Positions 46,513 to 59,001 of a stretch of DNA of 64,000 bases are shown here, piece after piece. Each line of letters starts with the position of its first letter. The first letter of the stretch is position 1. Origin of the DNA: Cyathus striatus (taxonomy: Eukaryota; Basidiomycota; Agaricomycetes; Agaricales; Nidulariaceae); contig JAOVFP010000016.1 of assembly GCA_025738555.1 (NCBI GenBank), positions 124,001 through 188,000 on the forward strand. The letters are read 5' to 3'. The position numbers were made by a program, and so were the translations under genes. Below the pieces are notes generated by a model. That model had not been told where the DNA came from, did not search any database, and saw only the letters and a list, made by a program, of their open reading frames with translations.

Positions 46513-47950
46513 TTAATTACAGAGTGTTGTCACCACTTGGCTCTGCTTGGCTTAGCTTAGCTTTTGTGGCTCAGGGTCACAGAATTGCTCAGCTTTGAAA
46601 GCAGAGTTGCCTCTAGTCTATTCACTTCTATGGCTATGGCTTGGAAGCCATTCAGTCAGATGTAGCTATAGCTCCAGAATCTAAACTAAAATAGGTATAC
46701 TGTGGTCTAGCTGGGCTCTTGAAAGGTGCTATTATTGGCAATCTTACTAAAAGGGCAAAGAGGGTTACTAGGGAGTAATAGCTACGAAACTATGTAAAGG
46801 TCGTCGCTTACTCTTGCTAACAATCAAGCAGGGGCGAGTCCGGGGGAATATCTTCAGAATACACAAGGTAATTCCGGGCAAGGGAGGGATGAACACACTA
46901 TAATATTCACTTGTAATCTATAATGCTTGTAATCACTAATAATAAACTAAGCTTCTTTGAGGTCCTGGGAGGGCTTAGATCACACTGGGTTTTTACACTC
47001 GGAAATTGAATAGATTATCATGAATATGCTAAATAGCACTGATAGCAGAAGGAATCAATACAGGATTGCTTAGTTCTACATGAGCAGGTTTGTGAGTCTT
47101 ATATACTACTGGAAAAGTGGAGTTCTTAGGTACTGTACAGGTATAGCAGATGTCTAGATAAGGTAATTAACTATGACACGGGGTGGAGGGACATGCACAA
47201 AGGTCTGGATAGGAGAGCATTGGACTTAGCTCCTCGAAAACGGGGTGTGTGTGTGATAATAGAGACACGCTTATTGGCTGATGCACGTGTCTTAGATGCC
47301 CTGTCACATCGCAGGCCTAAAGATAGAACCATCGGCAATCACGGCTTTGGGTGTATGGTCCGTTCGCTTCAATCGGTAGATCAGGGTGAGATCTCATTCG
47401 CAAGATGCCGAGGACCGATCTGGGTTGAGCCCAGAGTAGCGGCAATGGCTGTTGGCACTTGATGGGTGCCTTGATGCTGTTGGCTTCTTTGGGTAAGTTG
47501 CGCTGCTGGAACCATCCCATGACCCGGACACATCACATTACCACGTGCTTATGGTGGATCAAGTGCCACTGGGGTTCTATATACATGCTTTCCTGCTAAT
47601 CCCTTATTATGATCACTATTGCTTTTAGATCTGTTTACTATGTCCTTGGTGGTGGTGACTATAAATAGCATGATCGTTGGCAGTTCGGACCTCACTCCAA
47701 TGCTTAGGTAATCCAATTGTGATCGCAAGTGAGTGATTTATATTATGTAGATATCGCAAAAATTACACTTATATACGTTGTATGTCCATCAGGCGTATCA
47801 TTACATACTTACATAATGTTTGGCAGTTGGGTCAATAATAGAAAGATAATATGTTCCACTACTCCCATACTTGTTCACTACCTCCATGCACCCTGCTAAC
47901 ATGTACTGGTTACTTTGCCACTTTGACTATCTCCTCTGCTGTTCAATCCC
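46513..47950. mobile_element. Insert splitting the DDE transposase gene, unclassified (LTR-like?)
   Basis: About 1.4 kb separates two collinear parts of the DDE transposase. Its base composition is higher in G+C than the flanks around 47170-47560, where the frames are open but without motif. A TATA-like CTATAAATAG lies near 47661. There is no reverse transcriptase or other coding signature. It could be a solo LTR or a non-autonomous element; the ends are not precisely defined. Confidence 0.4.
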
Positions 47951-48650
47951 TAGTGGAATAGAACAGGACATGACAGCTAACATTATTCCCATCTCAGGGA
48001 ATATGATATCATTCACATGTCTGACAAGCACCTTTGGTGTTACTTTACCATTTGGCACATTTCTAAGAAACTGATGCACCTGTGACTGGACTGTCTCATC
48101 ATGGAGCCATGAATGTGACATGTGAAGACCACCTCAATTTTCCTTTGACAGTTCTTCAAATATTTGGTAATGACATGCAAGATCTCAAACACATCTGACA
48201 AACCAAATTCCTTTTCCAGCATGCCACTGCTCTGTGATTGCCTGGCTTGCCTGCATGCAAGAATGATTCTTCAATTGCAATGTGGCAAAATTTGTGAGTA
48301 TTATAAGTTTGTTAAGCTGTGAATATGAAAGCCTTTTGCTGTTCTTCTTTAGCTTGTCCTGTATCTTTGTTTGCAGTATATCACATGACTGAGACTTGAT
48401 TTTGGGATAACAAACATTCTTGTCCAACTTGTTCTCCCATGCCTCACTATCAATTTTGTTGATATCTGGCATTTCCGCAATTTTGGCCTCTATGTAGGTG
48501 ATGAGCTCTAAGTCCACATTATTAAAATGTTCATCAATCACATCCTGAGATGAGTCAAGATTCAATGCAGTGGAAGAACCACTAAAATGTGAAGAGAAAT
48601 CACTATCTAATGGTGATACAGGTGGCTGTTCATCAGATATCTCTGGGCTT
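47920..48650 (-). pseudogene. Fungal DDE transposase, N-terminal part
   Basis: Reads SDEQPPVSPLDSDFSSHFSG then LDSSQDVIDEHFNN, KLKKNSKRLSYSQLNKLIIL, ASQAITEQWHAGKGIWFVRC, SWLHDETVQSQVHQFL, NVPNGKVTPKVLVRHVND and IIFPEMGI. This matches the N-terminal helix-turn-helix region usual in the same transposase family (QWH.G.G.WF.R, LHDE.V, GKVTP..L...LN..I.PELGI). Frames change between the WFVRC and SWLHDE blocks, so it is broken. Together with 45963-46512 it is one gene. A hAT terminus abuts its 5' side near 48684. Confidence 0.72.
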
Positions 48651-48683
48651 TGTGATGCATGTCAAGCCAATGTTTTTATTAGA

Positions 48684-49614
48684 CAATGGCACAGGTAACC
48701 CATGGGTATCCTGAGCCTAACCCATACCCTTACCCACCACAACCCCTACCTGTATGCCATGGGTACAAAATTCATGGGTCTATGGGTTACAGGTTAGCTT
48801 GCAAAAAAACTTCAAAACTCATAAGGATGTGCACAGACCACTATTCATTATGTTGTGGGATGCTAAGTGTTGTTGAAGGGGAAAATGAGAGTTTTGGCAA
48901 GTGTGACTGGGTCCATCAGTCACTAGCAGCTTCAAATCAAGAGTGTAAGTCTTGAGGATAAGTTTGAGATAAGTCTGAGATATGTTAGACTACAGGTCTT
49001 GATGAAGAATGGATTGTTGAGAGCAAATACAAGTGGTATAATTGGATATTGTTGACCTAAAGGTGCTCTTCCTGAGCTACTTGACCTTTGTCAAGCAATG
49101 GGGAGTGGAAAATGTATATGAACTGATGTGATGTATTCAACTGAAGAAAAGGTAAGTACAAGACAAGGGTTTATATACATAAGTATCTAAATGAGTCAGA
49201 TAAAAATTTAAATAATAAATTAAGATAAAGTAAAACATAGCCTTCATATGAGTACATGTGGCAATGGTGTGATAGAGTTATCACTTTTGGTTCTGGCATT
49301 CCAATATGCTTTTGAGAGCATAGTGCTGTGCTTTGCTGGATCAAGAATGTTTGGAATTGGTGTTGTTTGTTTTAAGGGTTGCTGAGTAAGTCTGTTACAT
49401 GACACATGGTTGGACTTGGCTCCATTACCATTGCTTGGGTCAACTATATGCCTTTGAACTTACTCATACACATCCCTCTAAAATCCTATCATATTGGATA
49501 ATTGGTAAGTGCTTTCTTATTGAATTGATGATGTCTTTATGTGTCATATTGATTAGTTTTGTGACCAAGCCAATTACATTGCCTACAATGTACACTGCAT
49601 CTCAAGGAGTCAAA
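48684..49614. mobile_element. Terminal region of hAT element
   Basis: Starts CAATGGCACAGGTAACCCAT and is rich in ACCCATGGGTA-type words up to 48795, a pattern seen at ends of fungal hAT elements. A similar inverted block (GGCCCATGGCACC ending at 60773) may be the other end. No gene lies between here and the transposase C-terminus at 49615. Confidence 0.5.
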
Positions 49615-51260
49615 CTACCTTAAAATGCAAATCCAATCCATTTCCAACTTCTCCACATCCTTTCCTTCAAGCACAAACAACTTTATTACACTTTGAATAT
49701 CCAAATCTTCAATGAACCCTAGTGTGCTCCAATTACCAAGACACAGGAGAGCACAGGCTGACTCTGCAGATAGATGACTACAGACATGTAACAGCAACAA
49801 GCATCCACAGCTAAAAATACATTCAACATTGACAGAAGTAGCTTAAAGAATAGAAGTAATCAGTAATGTGAAAACAAGTAAGCAGAAATGTGACACACCA
49901 GGAATACTTAGATAGTCCAGAGCCATCCTTGACAAACATGGAAACATTGCTCAACATTCCCACTACCAAACCAGAACATCAACTACATCTTCCATATTCA
50001 TAGAAAGATAATAGTCCACTTCATTCTGTATATGTACAAGTGATTGTGAGTGAGAGGGCTTGAGAATTGTATTGAAAATATCCTGTTTCTTTCCTACATG
50101 CTATATATGTGTGTAAGTTTATATTTGCATGTGGTAATCCAGTACTTACATTTAGAATTGGATCTGACCTATTTGCCATTGTGCTTTGAGTACTACCAGT
50201 ATTGGTAGAGTTCTTGTAGTTTACCTTGTACTGACAGTGAAAAACATTCAGAGCAGTGTCAATCCACTCCTCTTGCCAACCAGCATTCCTGAAATACTGT
50301 ACTTTGTATCAAGGATGAAGAACTGTACAAAAAAGAACATACTAAAAATGAAAATGAAACAAAAAAAATGAAAATCTGACTCATTGCAATTTAATACATT
50401 TCTGATTCATTTGTTCATGAGTAGTATTTATTTAAGGTTTTCTCTTCAAGTCCAGCTGCAGTGCATATGGAGATGAGACATCATAATTGATAGCAGTAGC
50501 TGTGAGATAGTCATTAATATGGTCCATGGCAGAGATGACATTAGTGAGGTTGGAAGTGGAGCAAGAGAAAAACAGTGTGGCATCTTTGAGCACCTGTGAT
50601 AGTAATAAAATTAGAACAGATTAGTAATTGGCCTGAAGGATGGACTCACCTCTAGTACATTATATAACTCCTGTATTAACTTCCACTTATACTCATCCAA
50701 CTTGAACACATTTTGCAGATTATTCTGTGCATCACCTGTAAACTATGTGTATGCAAGCTGGTATTTAAGAAGAAATATCAGTAAATCATAGGTGGAGTTC
50801 CATTGTGTCTGTACATCTCAAGGGATCAATCTAACAGGTAGACCTAGTGCTTTCAAGCATGCAGTCCACACTAGCAAAAGGTCTGTTGTTGAATAAATGG
50901 TCTTAAAACCTAGTTTTCAGACCTGAAACAACAGTAAGCATATGTCAATATAAAATATGTGCTACTGATTATACCTTTGCAAGCACAATCTTTACAGCCT
51001 ATAATTTGCTCTTGATTACCTTCTGCTCTGCCTGTGAGAGCACTACAACCTCATCAACCCATCCATCAATATTATCATCATCCTGTCTCTCATAGTGTTG
51101 CCACAGCTCAGCTAAAAGCTGTGAGCCATTAGAGTCAAACTGAATTTTAGCCAGACAGAGCCATTCTAGTGGCTTTACAGCTTCAAAGTTGCTAATGCTG
51201 TAGTGAAGCTGCACTAGCTGCTTCTAATTTTCATATCCAGAATGACAAATCTTTGGCATC
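49615..51260 (-). pseudogene. hAT transposase, 3' half (interrupted by the 51936-59568 element)
   Basis: The minus strand shows DDDNIDGWVDEVVVLSQAE, WNSTYDLLIFLLKYQLAYT, FKLDEYKWKLIQELYNVLE, LKDATLFFSCSTSNLTNVIS, YLTATAINYDVSSPYALQLD and AGWQEEWIDTALNVFHCQYK. It ends in the dimerisation block ATSVNVECIFSCGCLLLLHV, then LCLGNWSTLGFIEDLDIQSV. The order is that of a hAT transposase C-terminal half, with stops and frame changes throughout. Its N-terminal half lies at 59580-60470 on the same strand. Confidence 0.75.
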
Positions 51261-51927
51261 GACTTGCAATGTTTCGCACTCATGTAAATATTCATTTCCC
51301 TTGTAGTTAGATTATATATAGTGCTATAATTATAGCAAGAGTGGATTTAAAATTTAAGTGAATAAATCCAGACAGAAATGAGAAGTTTTGAATCTTAGTA
51401 GGGTGAGTTTAGACTTAGGTTAGACAGGGTTAGGCAGAGAGGCACTCAAGGTCCAGAGATGATTATCTAACTTATACTATTGCCCTTGTTTACATAAGTA
51501 CATTGATTTATAAGTAATAAGTAAGTAGTTCAATATGCACACATACTTGTACAAGCCATTCCAAAGCTATTCTATCAGTCAGAAATGAATAGAGCTTAAA
51601 CTACTTCTAAACTAAAATTATTATTTTTTAATGGTCCAATAATGCATGTTACTCCCATAATATACAGACCATAAATACATATATTTAGTAATTTATCAAG
51701 CATACAACTAATGTACAACTTGTGTACAGTGGACTGACATCAATAAATATAAGGCTGGTGTTGGGCTAGTATGGAAATCAATATATCAAATTAGTATAAT
51801 AATGCATACAGACTATATCATAGAGTAATTTTTAAGCTTTTGGGTACTTTACACTTGCAATGGTTCTTTTTATGTGCTCTCACTGTAATGAGTTACCAAA
51901 AACATCTGCTCAAACCAGCTAAGCCAC

Positions 51928-51935
51928 TTCAAAAC
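51928..51935. repeat. Left 8-base target site duplication TTCAAAAC
   Basis: Identical to 59569-59576 and directly adjacent to the element ends. Confidence 0.85.
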
Positions 51936-51950
51936 GAGCTCTTTACACTC

Positions 51951-52205
51951 CCCCCTTACACCTGAATTTCATGTGAACTTTTTACCCATTATTTTTTCAA
52001 TTTTTGGGTGAGAATGCAGCAAATTATTTCATGTGAATTTCACATGAATTTCATGCGAACTTCACATGAACTTCATCTATTCACATGAATTTTAGGTGAA
52101 AGTCTCATGTAATATTCACGTGAATTTTCACATTCCAGATTCATGTTCACTCTCAATTCATGTGAAATTCATGTGTAATTCACGTGAATTTTACATGAAG
52201 TGTGA
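51951..52205. repeat. Left subterminal array of TTCATGTGAA-type motifs
   Basis: More than a dozen occurrences of ATTTCATGTGAA, TTCACATGAA, TTCACGTGAA and close variants in both orientations. Subterminal arrays of this kind usually bind the transposase. Confidence 0.8.
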
Positions 52206-52269
52206 ATGGGCGAATGGAACATTACTCTTACTATATATAGTATAGCATATAAAAAAAAAGAGCATTCAC

Positions 52270-52352
52270 ACTGGTATTCGAACACTCTCCCTGGCAAAAC
52301 CAGCCAATATTTTCCCATGAATGGGACACTTAACCATTGCGCCATACGACCT
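52270..52352 (-). other. tRNA-like sequence with A-box and B-box
   Basis: On the minus strand, TGGCGCAATGGTTA (52344-52331) fits the Pol III A-box and GTTCGAATACC (52283-52273) the B-box, with natural spacing. The anticodon arm cannot fold with a 7-base loop and the acceptor ends do not pair, so it is not a working tRNA gene. It may be a tRNA-derived relic or an internal Pol III promoter. Confidence 0.55.
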
Positions 52353-52476
52353 TATTTATCAATAGCACTATATACTATATAGTCACCATATACTCTCTAC
52401 CCACCAACCATTTTTGCGCAACCTCAAATTACTTCCCACGTGTTCGCTGTCATACCATGTATCCTCCACTGTCCTT

Positions 52477-52504
52477 CCACCACCACCACCACCACCACCA
52501 CCAT
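52477..52504. repeat. CCA trinucleotide microsatellite
   Basis: About nine uninterrupted CCA units inside the large transposon. Confidence 0.9.
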
Positions 52505-52694
52505 TCTGCTCCCTCTCTTTTCTCCATCCAGCTCCATGTCATAGAGCACCATTTCATGCTCGGTAAGTTTTTTCATATTGCAGATGATCGATATCAATGG
52601 ATATCGATGAGTACTGAGTACTCTTTCTCTAGGATCGATTCCCCTCTCCCTCACCGCTGTTGACTCTCACCGTTGTCAATCTACCTGCAGTCAG

Positions 52695-53607
52695 GTAAGT
52701 CTTTTTTTAGCGCGTATCTATGTTAACACAACTGACATTTTCTTATTGATTACAGCCTCCACTCCCACATATGCGCTTCATATAGATATGGCAATGTTGC
52801 ATTCGACACGTCGACCCACCTGCATTCATCGGCGGTTGCTTGCAGGTAAGGTTTTTTTTAGCGTGTATCCATATCCACTTAACTGACACTTCCTTATTGA
52901 TTACAGCCCCCACTCCCACACACGCGCTTCGTATCGCTGCGTTCGACACCGCAAGATACACACGTCGTCAACATACCACAATGCGTCAATATGCACAGAA
53001 TCATCTTCCCTGCCTCAACTTCCCTCAGTTTTGTCATCCAGTAGGGTGTAGTGTGTTTGGACATGTTTAGTGGGTTGATGGGGTAGCTGTGCTCAGGCAA
53101 TTGGGTAGTATAGTACATCTCCTTCCCCCTCCCCCTCCCCATGCTAACCCTCCAAGCTTCACGAGTGGCAATGCATTCTACATCAGACCACAACAGCCCC
53201 CCTCTCAACATCTGCCCCTTTCAGCCATCTGCCTCGTCTCATGTGGGCTTATCGATGTCACATCATCGGTTGGCAGCTTAACTACAGCAGCCCCCCTCTC
53301 AACACCCGCCCCTTTCAGCCCCAGCATCAATGTGAAACACCGACACTGTGTTACCGCCCCCTCCTTGACGACTCCATGCCCGCTCTGCCATCTGCCGTCC
53401 ATCCAGCACTGTTCTCATCCCCATGGGCTTATCAATGCCACGTCATCCATAGACAGCTAACATGTGCGTGTACAATGCTAGGGGGGACGTGTGTGCACCG
53501 AGGCCTGTCATAGAGTGCTGCTTGCTTTATCCAGTTCATCGCTGGCAGGTAAGTCTTTTCAGCGCGTATCTATATCCCTACAATTGATATTTCATTATCT
53601 ATTACAG
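52695..53607 (+). repeat. Three copies of an intron-like 60-base module
   Basis: Modules at 52695-52755, 52846-52906 and 53549-53607 each begin GTAAG, contain TTTAGCGYGTATC (TTCAGCGCGTATC in the third) and an ACTGACA/ATTGATA branch-like word, and end ATTACAG. The first two are 151 bases apart and share flanking sequence (CCACTCCCACA), so they arose by tandem duplication of an exon-intron unit; the third is more diverged. Confidence 0.7.
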
Positions 53608-53659
53608 CTACCATTCTCACATCGACACAGCAGTCCACCCCTTTCAGCCCCAGCATCTG

Positions 53660-54205
53660 GCATATGTCTCCCCCCTCCCTCGGCCTCTGTCTACGTCTCC
53701 CCCCTCCCTCGGCATCTGTGTCTGCATGCGTGCATTAGCGTATGCCTCCTCCTCTCTCAGCATCTGTTCTGCGTGCATGTGTTAGCATACGTCTCCCCCC
53801 TACCTTGCTGGTTGCATGCGTGTATACATCTCCCACCTCCCTCGGTGTCTGTCTGCATGCGTGCGTTAGCGTATGTCTCCTCTCTTGGTGTCTGTTCTGT
53901 GTGTGTGTGTTAGTGTACGTCTCCCCCCTACCTCGCTGGTTGCATGTGTGTGTGCATACGTCTCCCCTATCCCTCAGCATCTGTGTGTGCATGCGTCTCC
54001 CCCCTCCCTCACTGGTTGCATGTGTGCGTGCGTGCGTACGTACGTCTCCCCCCTTGGCATTGGTTGCGTGCATGTGTATGTCTCCCCTATCTCTCGGTGT
54101 CTGTGTCTGCGTGCATGCGTTAGTGTACGTCTCCTGTGTCTGTGCGTGCATATGTGTACATTAGCTAGTGTACATTAGCATACGTCTCCCCCCTCCCTTG
54201 GCCTG
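53660..54205. repeat. GT/CT-rich minisatellite
   Basis: Degenerate units of roughly 40-60 bases built from GCATGCGTGCGTTAGCGTA, TACGTCTCCCCCCT and CTCGGTGTCTGT words, repeated about ten times. It generates long open frames on both strands that are not genes. Confidence 0.8.
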
Positions 54206-54662
54206 TATGTGTTCGTGCACTGCTGCATTTGTGTATTGCTAAGGGGTAGGGAGGAGGGGAAGATTTGAGATTTGAGGACGTTCAGAGCATCTGTGCATAG
54301 ATCCGTTTGTGTATGTCCACCCTCTCTCTCGCCTGTCAGTGTGTGTGTACTGTGTTATCAATGTGACCCTTAGAATAGTCTTGGAATCATCGGCATGGGG
54401 AGTTGGCATCGAAAATGGTGCACATCATAGTTAAATTTAGTATAGATAATATTAGTCTACCAATAGAACTGATTCCCGAGTCATTAAGATATTTTTGGAT
54501 AAGATCAGAAGACTGTCAACATGACATGTGTGTGTACACATGGGACACAGGCTGTTGAAGGATTGTTCATTGTGTTCCCCCCTGCTTAACTCTCAACCAC
54601 TATCTCTGACTTTGATTTTGTTCAACTCTTTGTTTAACTCTTCCTCTGTGTTTTCAACAAAT

Positions 54663-56816
54663 ATGCCATCTCAAAACAGCAAAAAAAATAACAATACCCC
54701 AGTCTCACCTCCAACTTCTTGCAGTGGCTTGATTCACAATGAGCCACCTGCATCTAAAGGCTGCAAACACACACAATCCAGTGCAGATACCACAGCTGAA
54801 CCAGCTGCCAAGAAGCCTGCCATTACAGCTGGTGAAGAAACAGTGGATAACAGTGCAAAGCAGGAAAAGAAAAGTGGTGGAAGGGGAAGAGGTGGGAAAA
54901 AGAGGGGGAGAAGTGGATGGTATGTATCAACTATTTTAATTAATTTTCATAGTTCAATGTCTGACTTAAATTTAAGTAAAACTGCTGGTGATAAGGATAA
55001 GGAAGATGAAGCTGCAAGTAATGCAGCTAATAAAGAAAAATCCAAGGTGTAAGTATTTATTTCATTTGCACTATATTTTTCTAATGCAATAATTTTAGTG
55101 CTATGAAGAAACTCCAGGAAATGTCAATTTCTATTGCACCACCTATGCAGCCCAAGACTGCTGGTGCTTCTGAGATTACTGAGACTTCTGAGATTACTGG
55201 GGCTCCTGAGATTACTGAAACTTCTGAGATTACTGGGACTCCTGAGATTACTGGGACTTCTGAAATTCCTGGCCCTTCTGAAATTCCTGGTACTTCTGAG
55301 GTCTTGGCTACAACTCCAAGCCAATCAAGTGAATCTGATGATAATAACTTTGAAGTTGGACATGCCAGTGAGACTAAGAGCATTACTCAGGATAATGATG
55401 AGGAAAATGAAGGTGATACAGAAGATAAAGACAGTGATAGCAATGGTGATAGTAATAATAATAACAATGATGATAATGATGTGGAAGAAGAAATAGAAGA
55501 AATGATTATAGATGAGAAGAACACCAGCTTGGCACAGGTTGAGGAGGAAGATGTGGACACAATGAGTATTGGTATGTACTATATTTTTATTTGTACCTTT
55601 TCTAAAATGTTTATAGACTCCACATTGGCATCTGATGCCATACCTACAAAGAAAGATTTGAAGGGTGCATCCAGAACTACTGGTATTTCTTCTTATTTTT
55701 TTCTTGGTAATAGAAGTTCTGAAATAAATTTCTAGGAGGCATATTCCGGGGTAAAGCTCAAGGAAACAACTTTCGGTTTGCTGATAATACAAATGGAAGT
55801 TCATCTATGGTTGTAAACACTCAGGGGTTTATCTACATCACAGTCTCTGATGATTCTCCTAAGTTTAATCCAACCCTGTTGAATACTGAAACACCACCTC
55901 AGGCTGTGCCAACTACAGTAAATTCTTGCCTTAAATTGGTACTGGACTCAGTTGCAAAAAGAATGCCTATCATTAAATGTAAGATTAACTTTGACTTAAT
56001 GTTATCATTTGACTAATATTACATAGTTCAAAATAGGCTTATTATGAATTTTGACACTGAGCGTGATACTTGGATTATATTTGGATGTTTCAATGATATT
56101 GAAAGCACTGATACTATTCAGTGGACTTCTCAAATAAATGATCTGGTGTTATATCTTGCTGCTGTAATGTCATTTTAACTTATATTCATATCTAATTTCT
56201 CATAATTTCTTAGATTTCTGTGAAAGAAACTGTCAACTTCCACTTAGCAAGAAGTGTGGGCAGTTCCTATGGAGCATCAACAACTACTAAGAGCAGTGAA
56301 AATGCCTCTGCCTCTGCTGCTACTGATGAGAATCTTGATATCCCTGATGGACTTACCAAAAAACAAGAACTTATTATATCTGTTTATAAAGTGGATAAGT
56401 CCCTTCTTGGACATAAGAACTGGTCTATTCAGATAGCATGGAAAATCTACCAAGAGGTACAATGAGTCAAACACTTGGTAGATACAAGTCCACAGATGTG
56501 GCCCTCTGATATGGATAAGCCAATTATGAGAGACTTACACACAATGTTTGGAGCTGCTGGGACTGCTTGGCATCATTGGGATAAAGTTCTTAAATTTGTA
56601 TCCAACTACCCTGACATGGAAGAGTGGTTGAGTACTGCAACCCCACCAGATAATAAAGCAACTCATGAATTATGGGGATTGGAGAAGACAGCAGGATTTA
56701 CTAGAACAGACTTGGAAAACTGGATTAAGAAAAAGAAGGGTATTAGTGCTGAAAAGGGAAAGCAGAAAGCAGAGGGGGGAAAGGGTAAGAAAGGATCTAG
56801 TATAAAGAATAAGTAA
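54663..56816 (+). pseudogene. Transposon ORF1: acidic, repeat-containing protein
   Basis: Starts MPSQNSKKNNNTPVSPPTSC, followed by a Lys/Gly-rich basic patch (GGRGRGGKKRGR), two short introns and a block of about eight six-residue repeats of the type TSEITG (55155-55310). An Asn/Asp/Glu-rich low-complexity stretch comes next, then globular exons GIFRGKAQGNNFRFADNTNG, FIYITVSDDSPKFNPTLLNT, MNFDTERDTWIIFGCFND and DIPDGLTKKQELIISVYKVD. It ends MWPSDMDKPIMRDLHTMFGA to a Lys-rich tail at 56816. An in-frame TGA at 56463-56465 interrupts KIYQEVQ and VKHLVD, and the frame continues. I do not recognise a domain. Nuclear, DNA- or chromatin-binding role is a guess from composition. Confidence 0.6.
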
Positions 56817-56920
56817 GTAAAGTTGTGAAAGATAGCATGTTTTACTTTTAAATTTGTATCCAATGTACTTTTAGTTTTCTCTATATTTGTGTATGGCTTC
56901 TTCAAATCTATTATGCAATA

Positions 56921-59001
56921 GTGATGCAATATTATTGGTTGATTGCACTAGCATATTTACCTATGGCTTATGGTATTGGACCTGAACAAGAATTTCCTAT
57001 GCTGAAGTTTGCTAAATTTAGTTCATTTATTCAAGAAACATTTCGTTCAAAAATAAGCTTATCAACTGTTTTATTTCTGCTATTTACATTAACAAAAAAT
57101 GTTGAATTGCTAAATCTGCATGCAAGGCAGCAGTATCGTGAAGGAAATGATCGAAGAAGAACTCAAATCTCAAGTTGGATGAATGTATTAGCAACTACTA
57201 TTCAAACTGTTCTTGGTGATAAAACAAAGTATTTATTTTCAGAAAATGAGATTCCAATCATAGTTGATGATGATGAAATAATTTCTGAAATTGCAATTAA
57301 GCTGGATAAATTTGCAAAATTTTTAAAGCTGCATCCTTATGATGATGATAGATTTACCCAGGAACTTGGGCCTATTTCTGAGAAAAAAATTACTCCTGTA
57401 TGTCTTGTATGCCCAACATCTATGTGATGTGTGTTACAGTATTTTGTGAAGGTCATTCATTAAGACAAAATTCAAAATATTCTGATATTCCTAAAGTTAC
57501 TTTAATTGAAGGAACAAAATTGTACTACAATTTACTATGCAGATCATAAGCATATTAATATTAATGGTCAAGAGCCCCAGACAGAATATTTGAATAATGC
57601 ACACTATGTTAAAATTGGGACACATTTATGGGTAGATCGTGTATTCTCAAAAGCAGTTATGAATGCCACATATAGTTTTCATGCATCTACTGCTGCTTAT
57701 GCAGAGTTCTGGACAAATAGCTATGGTGATAATAATAAGTTAAGTCGCCAACAAGTTTGGGATGCATTTATAGAAGAATCAATTCGCAATGTGAGCACAG
57801 CATCCAATAAACAATTTGTGGTTCATGATGGTCTATCCACTAAAGATGTTACTATAAAAGCATATGAATATCTTGGAGAGAGTGGAAGAATAAATCTGGC
57901 TTCAAACCACAGCTGTGCAGAGTGTACTCAACCACATAAATCAACTGCAGATACTATGAATAATATAAACAATAATGCAGCATCTGAAATGGCTTCTCCA
58001 GTAAAAATGGTTGTTATTGATGGTGTTGTAATGGGACCAGTTCACTGTGCAATGGAAGGCTGTTCTGCTAATGTAACCAATCACCGTGGTGGTGTATTCT
58101 GTGGATATCATAATATTCAATATGGAGCAAAGTGTCATGTGAAAGATTGTACCAGACAGAAGGTTCATGGTACTGAAGCATGTGAAACTCATCAAGAAAT
58201 ATGGAATAAACACCATTCAAATTACAGCTCAGCAGGTCTTTCTGGACTAAGACGAGCATTACAACATCGCAATGAGAATTTGTCTTGGCTACCTAGAATA
58301 AATCGTACCAATCAGCCACATGATGAAGAACAGAATAATGATGATTTTTAATCTCGTAAAACATACTTTTCTCCAAACCATTATTACTGTGTAGAGACAA
58401 TTTGTGCTCCATGTGGTGTTGTCATTGCATGGACAAAATTTGTCAAGTCTGAATTCTCAAGACATATTTTGGAATTTTTAAATATGGTTTTTCCTGATCC
58501 TAAATTACGACCAACATATATATGTATTGATAAAGCATGTCTTGTTCTTCGTTTCATTGTAAACAATGCCATTCATCATATTTGGCTTGATACAAGTCAA
58601 TTTGTTGTTGACAGTTATCACTATACAAACCATAAAGCAGATGATGATCTTTGCTGCACATACTGCAATCCTGCACCTAATGATGGTTCTGCTCCTAATC
58701 TTGTAGTAATTGATCATGATCGTAATGGAAATCCATATTTCAAAAGAGCTTTTAATACACAGGTGAGCTTAAGTACTTTAAGTTGTATTCAATATTAATA
58801 TTATTAAAGGCTTGTGAACAACTCAATGCTTGGCTTGGTGGATTTGAATCAATACTGAAAAGAATGACTGTATCAAACTTTAACTGGTTTTTGCATGCTA
58901 TGTTGTTTTATCACACACAGCATGTATTGAACAAGCAGCAAAAAAGAATGGTAAGGTTGAGTAGGGATTTATTTGAAAATGAGGAGGAAGAGTACATGTA
59001 G
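56921..59001 (+). pseudogene. Transposon ORF2: CxC6 cysteine cluster, KDZ-associated protein
   Basis: N-terminal exon MMQYYWLIALAYLPMAYGIG to LGPISEKKITPVCLVCPTSM. A frame change follows (CVTVFCEGHSLRQNSKYSDI), then NCTTIYYADHKHININGQEP and HLWVDRVFSKAVMNATYSFH. The cluster HCAMEGCSANVTNHRGGVFC - GYHNIQYGAKCHVKDC - CETHQ matches the CxC6 cysteine pattern linked to KDZ transposases. The C-terminal part reads YYCVETICAPCGVVIAWTKF, YICIDKACLVLRF, FVVDSYHYTNHKADDDLCCT, YCNPAPNDGSAPNLVV and QACEQLNAWLGGFESILKR. It ends at the stop 58999-59001. In-frame stops at 57425-57427 and 58349-58351 and at least two frameshifts mean this copy is decayed. The Asp/His-rich block may be the RNase H-fold catalytic part. 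Confidence 0.75.

Noticed and set aside
46513..47950. LTR retrotransposon
   Set aside because: No LTR pair, primer-binding site or polymerase could be shown; kept only as an unclassified insert.
52270..52352. Functional tRNA gene
   Set aside because: A- and B-box are present, but the acceptor ends do not pair and the anticodon arm has no proper loop.
53491..54178. Long overlapping open frames on both strands, Cys/Val/Ser- or Thr/Arg-rich
   Set aside because: They arise from the GT/CT-rich minisatellite; all frames are open because of composition and no motif is present.
55134..55496. Leu-rich 120-residue protein
   Set aside because: Out-of-frame reading of the ORF1 repeat.
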